Assembly (NCBI GenBank): GCA_026417715.1
Contig: JAOACU010000217.1
Span: forward strand, 1 to 5,057
Source of the DNA: Anaerolineae bacterium
GTDB lineage: Bacteria > Chloroflexota > Anaerolineae > UBA4142
DNA length: 5,057 nucleotides
Reading direction: 5' to 3'
Below, in pieces: positions 3,499 through 5,057 of the stretch. The notes under the pieces are model-generated. The model did no database searches, was not told where the DNA came from, and saw only the letters and a list, made by a program, of their open reading frames with translations. The translations under genes were made by a program, and so were the position numbers. The stretch's first letter is position 1; every line of letters starts with the position of its first letter.

Positions 3499-5057
3499 AT
3501 GCCCAACCAACCCGAAATGCCCAAAGCCTACGATCCCAAGCAAGTGGAAAAACGCTTGTACGATTGGTGGGAAGCGCGCGGCTATTTCAAACCGCGCATC
3601 GAACCCGGCAAAAAACCGTTTGTCATTTCGATTCCACCACCCAACATCACCGGAGAATTGCATCACGGACACGCAATGTTCATCGCCTTTGAGGACTTGA
3701 TGATTCGCTGGCATCGCATGCGCGGTGAGCCGACGCTGTGGGTGCCTGGTACCGATCACGCCGGTATCGCCACGCAAAACGTCGTGGAGAAAGAACTTGC
3801 CAAGCAGGGCATCACGCGCCAACAACTCGGACGCGAGGCATTTGTCGAACGTGTGTGGGAGTGGAAACGCCAATACGGAAGCATCATCACGCACCAAATT
3901 CGCAGTATGGGCGCGTCGTGCGATTGGACGCGCGAACGCTTTACACTCGACGAAGGACTCTCGCGCGCGGTGCGCGAAGCCTTCGTGCGCTTGTACGAAA
4001 AAGGACTCATCTATCGCGGACCGCGCCTCATCAATTGGTGTCCGCGTTGTGAAACCGCGATTAGCGATTTGGAGGTAGAGCACGAGGAGACGACGGGAAA
4101 ACTGTACTACGTCAAATATCGTCTTGAACCCCAATCTCCAATCGCCAATCTCCAATCTCCCGAATTCATTATGGTCGCCACGACACGTCCCGAAACGATT
4201 CTCGGCGATACGGCAGTGGCAGTGCATCCGCGCGATAAACGCTACAAAAAACTCATCGGGCGCACCGCGATTTTGCCGGCGCTGGGACGACGCATCCCCA
4301 TCATCGCAGACGAAGTAGTGGACCCCGAATTTGGTACAGGCGCGGTGAAAGTGACTCCCGCGCACGATCCGACCGACTATGAAATGGGTTTGCGCCACCA
4401 CTTGCCAATGATCAACGTGATGAATCCCGATGGCACTATCAACGCCGAAGGTGGACCCTACGCGGGGATGGATCGCTATGCCGCGCGTCAAAAACTCATC
4501 GAAGATTTGCAACGCGACGGACTGCTCGATCACATCGAAGACCACACGCACGCGCTCGGACACTGCCAACGTTGCGATACGATTGTCGAGCCGCTGATTT
4601 CGACGCAGTGGTTTGTAAAGATCGCGCCGATTGCGAAAAAAGCGATTCGCGCAGTGAAGGACGGCGACATCAAAATCGTGCCTGCGCGCTTTACCAAAGT
4701 GTACTTTGATTGGATGAACAACATTCGCGATTGGTGCATCAGCCGTCAACTGTGGTGGGGACATCGTATTCCCGTGTGGTACTGTGAGCACGGGCACGAA
4801 ACCTGCGCGCGCACCGATCCAACCGAATGCGCGACCTGCGGCGCGAAGAATCTGCGCCAAGAAGAAGACGTGCTCGATACGTGGTTTTCGTCCGCGCTCT
4901 GGCCCTTTTCGACACTCGGCTGGCCCGACGCGACGGATGACCTCAAGTACTTTTACCCAACCTCGGTGTTGGAAACGGGCTACGATCTCTTGTTCTTCTG
5001 GGTCGCGCGGATGATTATGGCAGGACTCGAATTCACGGAGCAAGTGCCATTCCACAC
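3499..5057 (+). CDS. valS: Valine--tRNA ligase, N-terminal part (3' truncated by window)
   Basis: This class Ia synthetase (EC 6.1.1.9) charges tRNA-Val in the cytoplasm. 519 codons are visible and the frame is open to the window end; the family is usually about 850-950 residues. PPPNITGELHHGH (46-58) contains the HIGH-type signature as HHGH. WVPGTDHAGIATQ is at 81-93. CPRC (181-184) pairs with CQRC (356-359) as a likely zinc knuckle, and a second Cys/His cluster lies at 429-447. The CP1 editing domain shows ATTRPET (227-233) and GTGAVKVTPAHDPTDYE (279-295). ISRQLWWGHRIP (414-425), DVLDTWFSSALWPF (457-470) and FFWVARMIM (499-507) are strongly ValRS-like. KMSKS lies beyond the window. The start follows a good Shine-Dalgarno site. 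Residues 211-221 (PQSPIANLQSP) are encoded by a heptad array just before the editing motif. Expression is controlled by the T-box upstream. Confidence 0.98.
   Translation, partial: MPNQPEMPKAYDPKQVEKRLYDWWEARGYFKPRIEPGKKPFVISIPPPNITGELHHGHAMFIAFEDLMIRWHRMRGEPTLWVPGTDHAGIATQNVVEKELAKQGITRQQLGREAFVERVWEWKRQYGSIITHQIRSMGASCDWTRERFTLDEGLSRAVREAFVRLYEKGLIYRGPRLINWCPRCETAISDLEVEHEETTGKLYYVKYRLEPQSPIANLQSPEFIMVATTRPETILGDTAVAVHPRDKRYKKLIGRTAILPALGRRIPIIADEVVDPEFGTGAVKVTPAHDPTDYEMGLRHHLPMINVMNPDGTINAEGGPYAGMDRYAARQKLIEDLQRDGLLDHIEDHTHALGHCQRCDTIVEPLISTQWFVKIAPIAKKAIRAVKDGDIKIVPARFTKVYFDWMNNIRDWCISRQLWWGHRIPVWYCEHGHETCARTDPTECATCGAKNLRQEEDVLDTWFSSALWPFSTLGWPDATDDLKYFYPTSVLETGYDLLFFWVARMIMAGLEFTEQVPFH
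4131..4158. repeat. Heptanucleotide array CCAATCT x4 inside valS
   Basis: Four exact 7-bp units, CCAATCT, CCAATCG, CCAATCT, CCAATCT, are followed by CCC. They encode most of residues 211-221 (PQSPIANLQSP). It is the inverse orientation of the GATTGGA-type heptad found in the T-box Stem III. Pure CCAATCT repeats have no stop codon in any of the six frames and read as a cycle of P-I-S-N-L-Q-S on this strand. Confidence 0.95.

Noticed and set aside
3469..5055. Long open frame on the minus strand opposite valS (528 residues)
   Set aside because: valS on the plus strand is unmistakable and covers almost all of it. The minus frame has no recognisable domain and includes translated repeats such as RLEIGDW.

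Overview
The window most likely comes from a chromosome of an uncultured Chloroflexota-type (Anaerolineae-like) bacterium. The grounds are a T-box leader in front of valS, a DUF2270 membrane protein, CGCG-rich coding sequence, and many short tandem repeats with an exact 7-bp period. The phylum is an inference, because nothing here is diagnostic by itself. I see no tRNA, rRNA, CRISPR array, insertion sequence or phage gene.

Layout. 55-1590 (-) is a complete malQ (4-alpha-glucanotransferase, GH77), and its stop codon lies inside a heptanucleotide array at 10-72. The 299 bp at 1591-1889 hold no gene; they contain a second heptad array (1630-1657), a 29-bp tandem duplication (1702-1759) and a long imperfect palindrome (1733-1819). 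1890-2258 (+) is a small three-helix membrane protein of unknown function. It converges on, and overlaps by 19 bp, a DUF2270 integral membrane protein at 2240-2962 (-). The 536 bp at 2963-3498 hold no protein gene but are dense with regulation: back-to-back promoters for DUF2270 and valS, a complete valine-specific T-box riboswitch (Stem I, specifier GTC at 3204-3206, antiterminator and terminator), then twelve more heptad repeats and a strong Shine-Dalgarno site. 3499-5057 (+) is the first 519 codons of valS, which runs off the window before the KMSKS motif.

How it works together. valS should be controlled by uncharged tRNA-Val(GAC): the tRNA reads the GTC specifier, its NCCA end pairs with the TGGT of the T-box bulge, and the terminator at 3367-3402 is avoided. 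The malQ, small membrane protein and DUF2270 genes show no functional link to valS.

The most unusual feature is the set of heptanucleotide arrays of several sequence families. They occupy the malQ stop codon, the malQ leader, Stem III of the riboswitch, the stretch between terminator and ribosome binding site, and the valS coding sequence itself, where they encode about ten residues next to the editing-domain motif.
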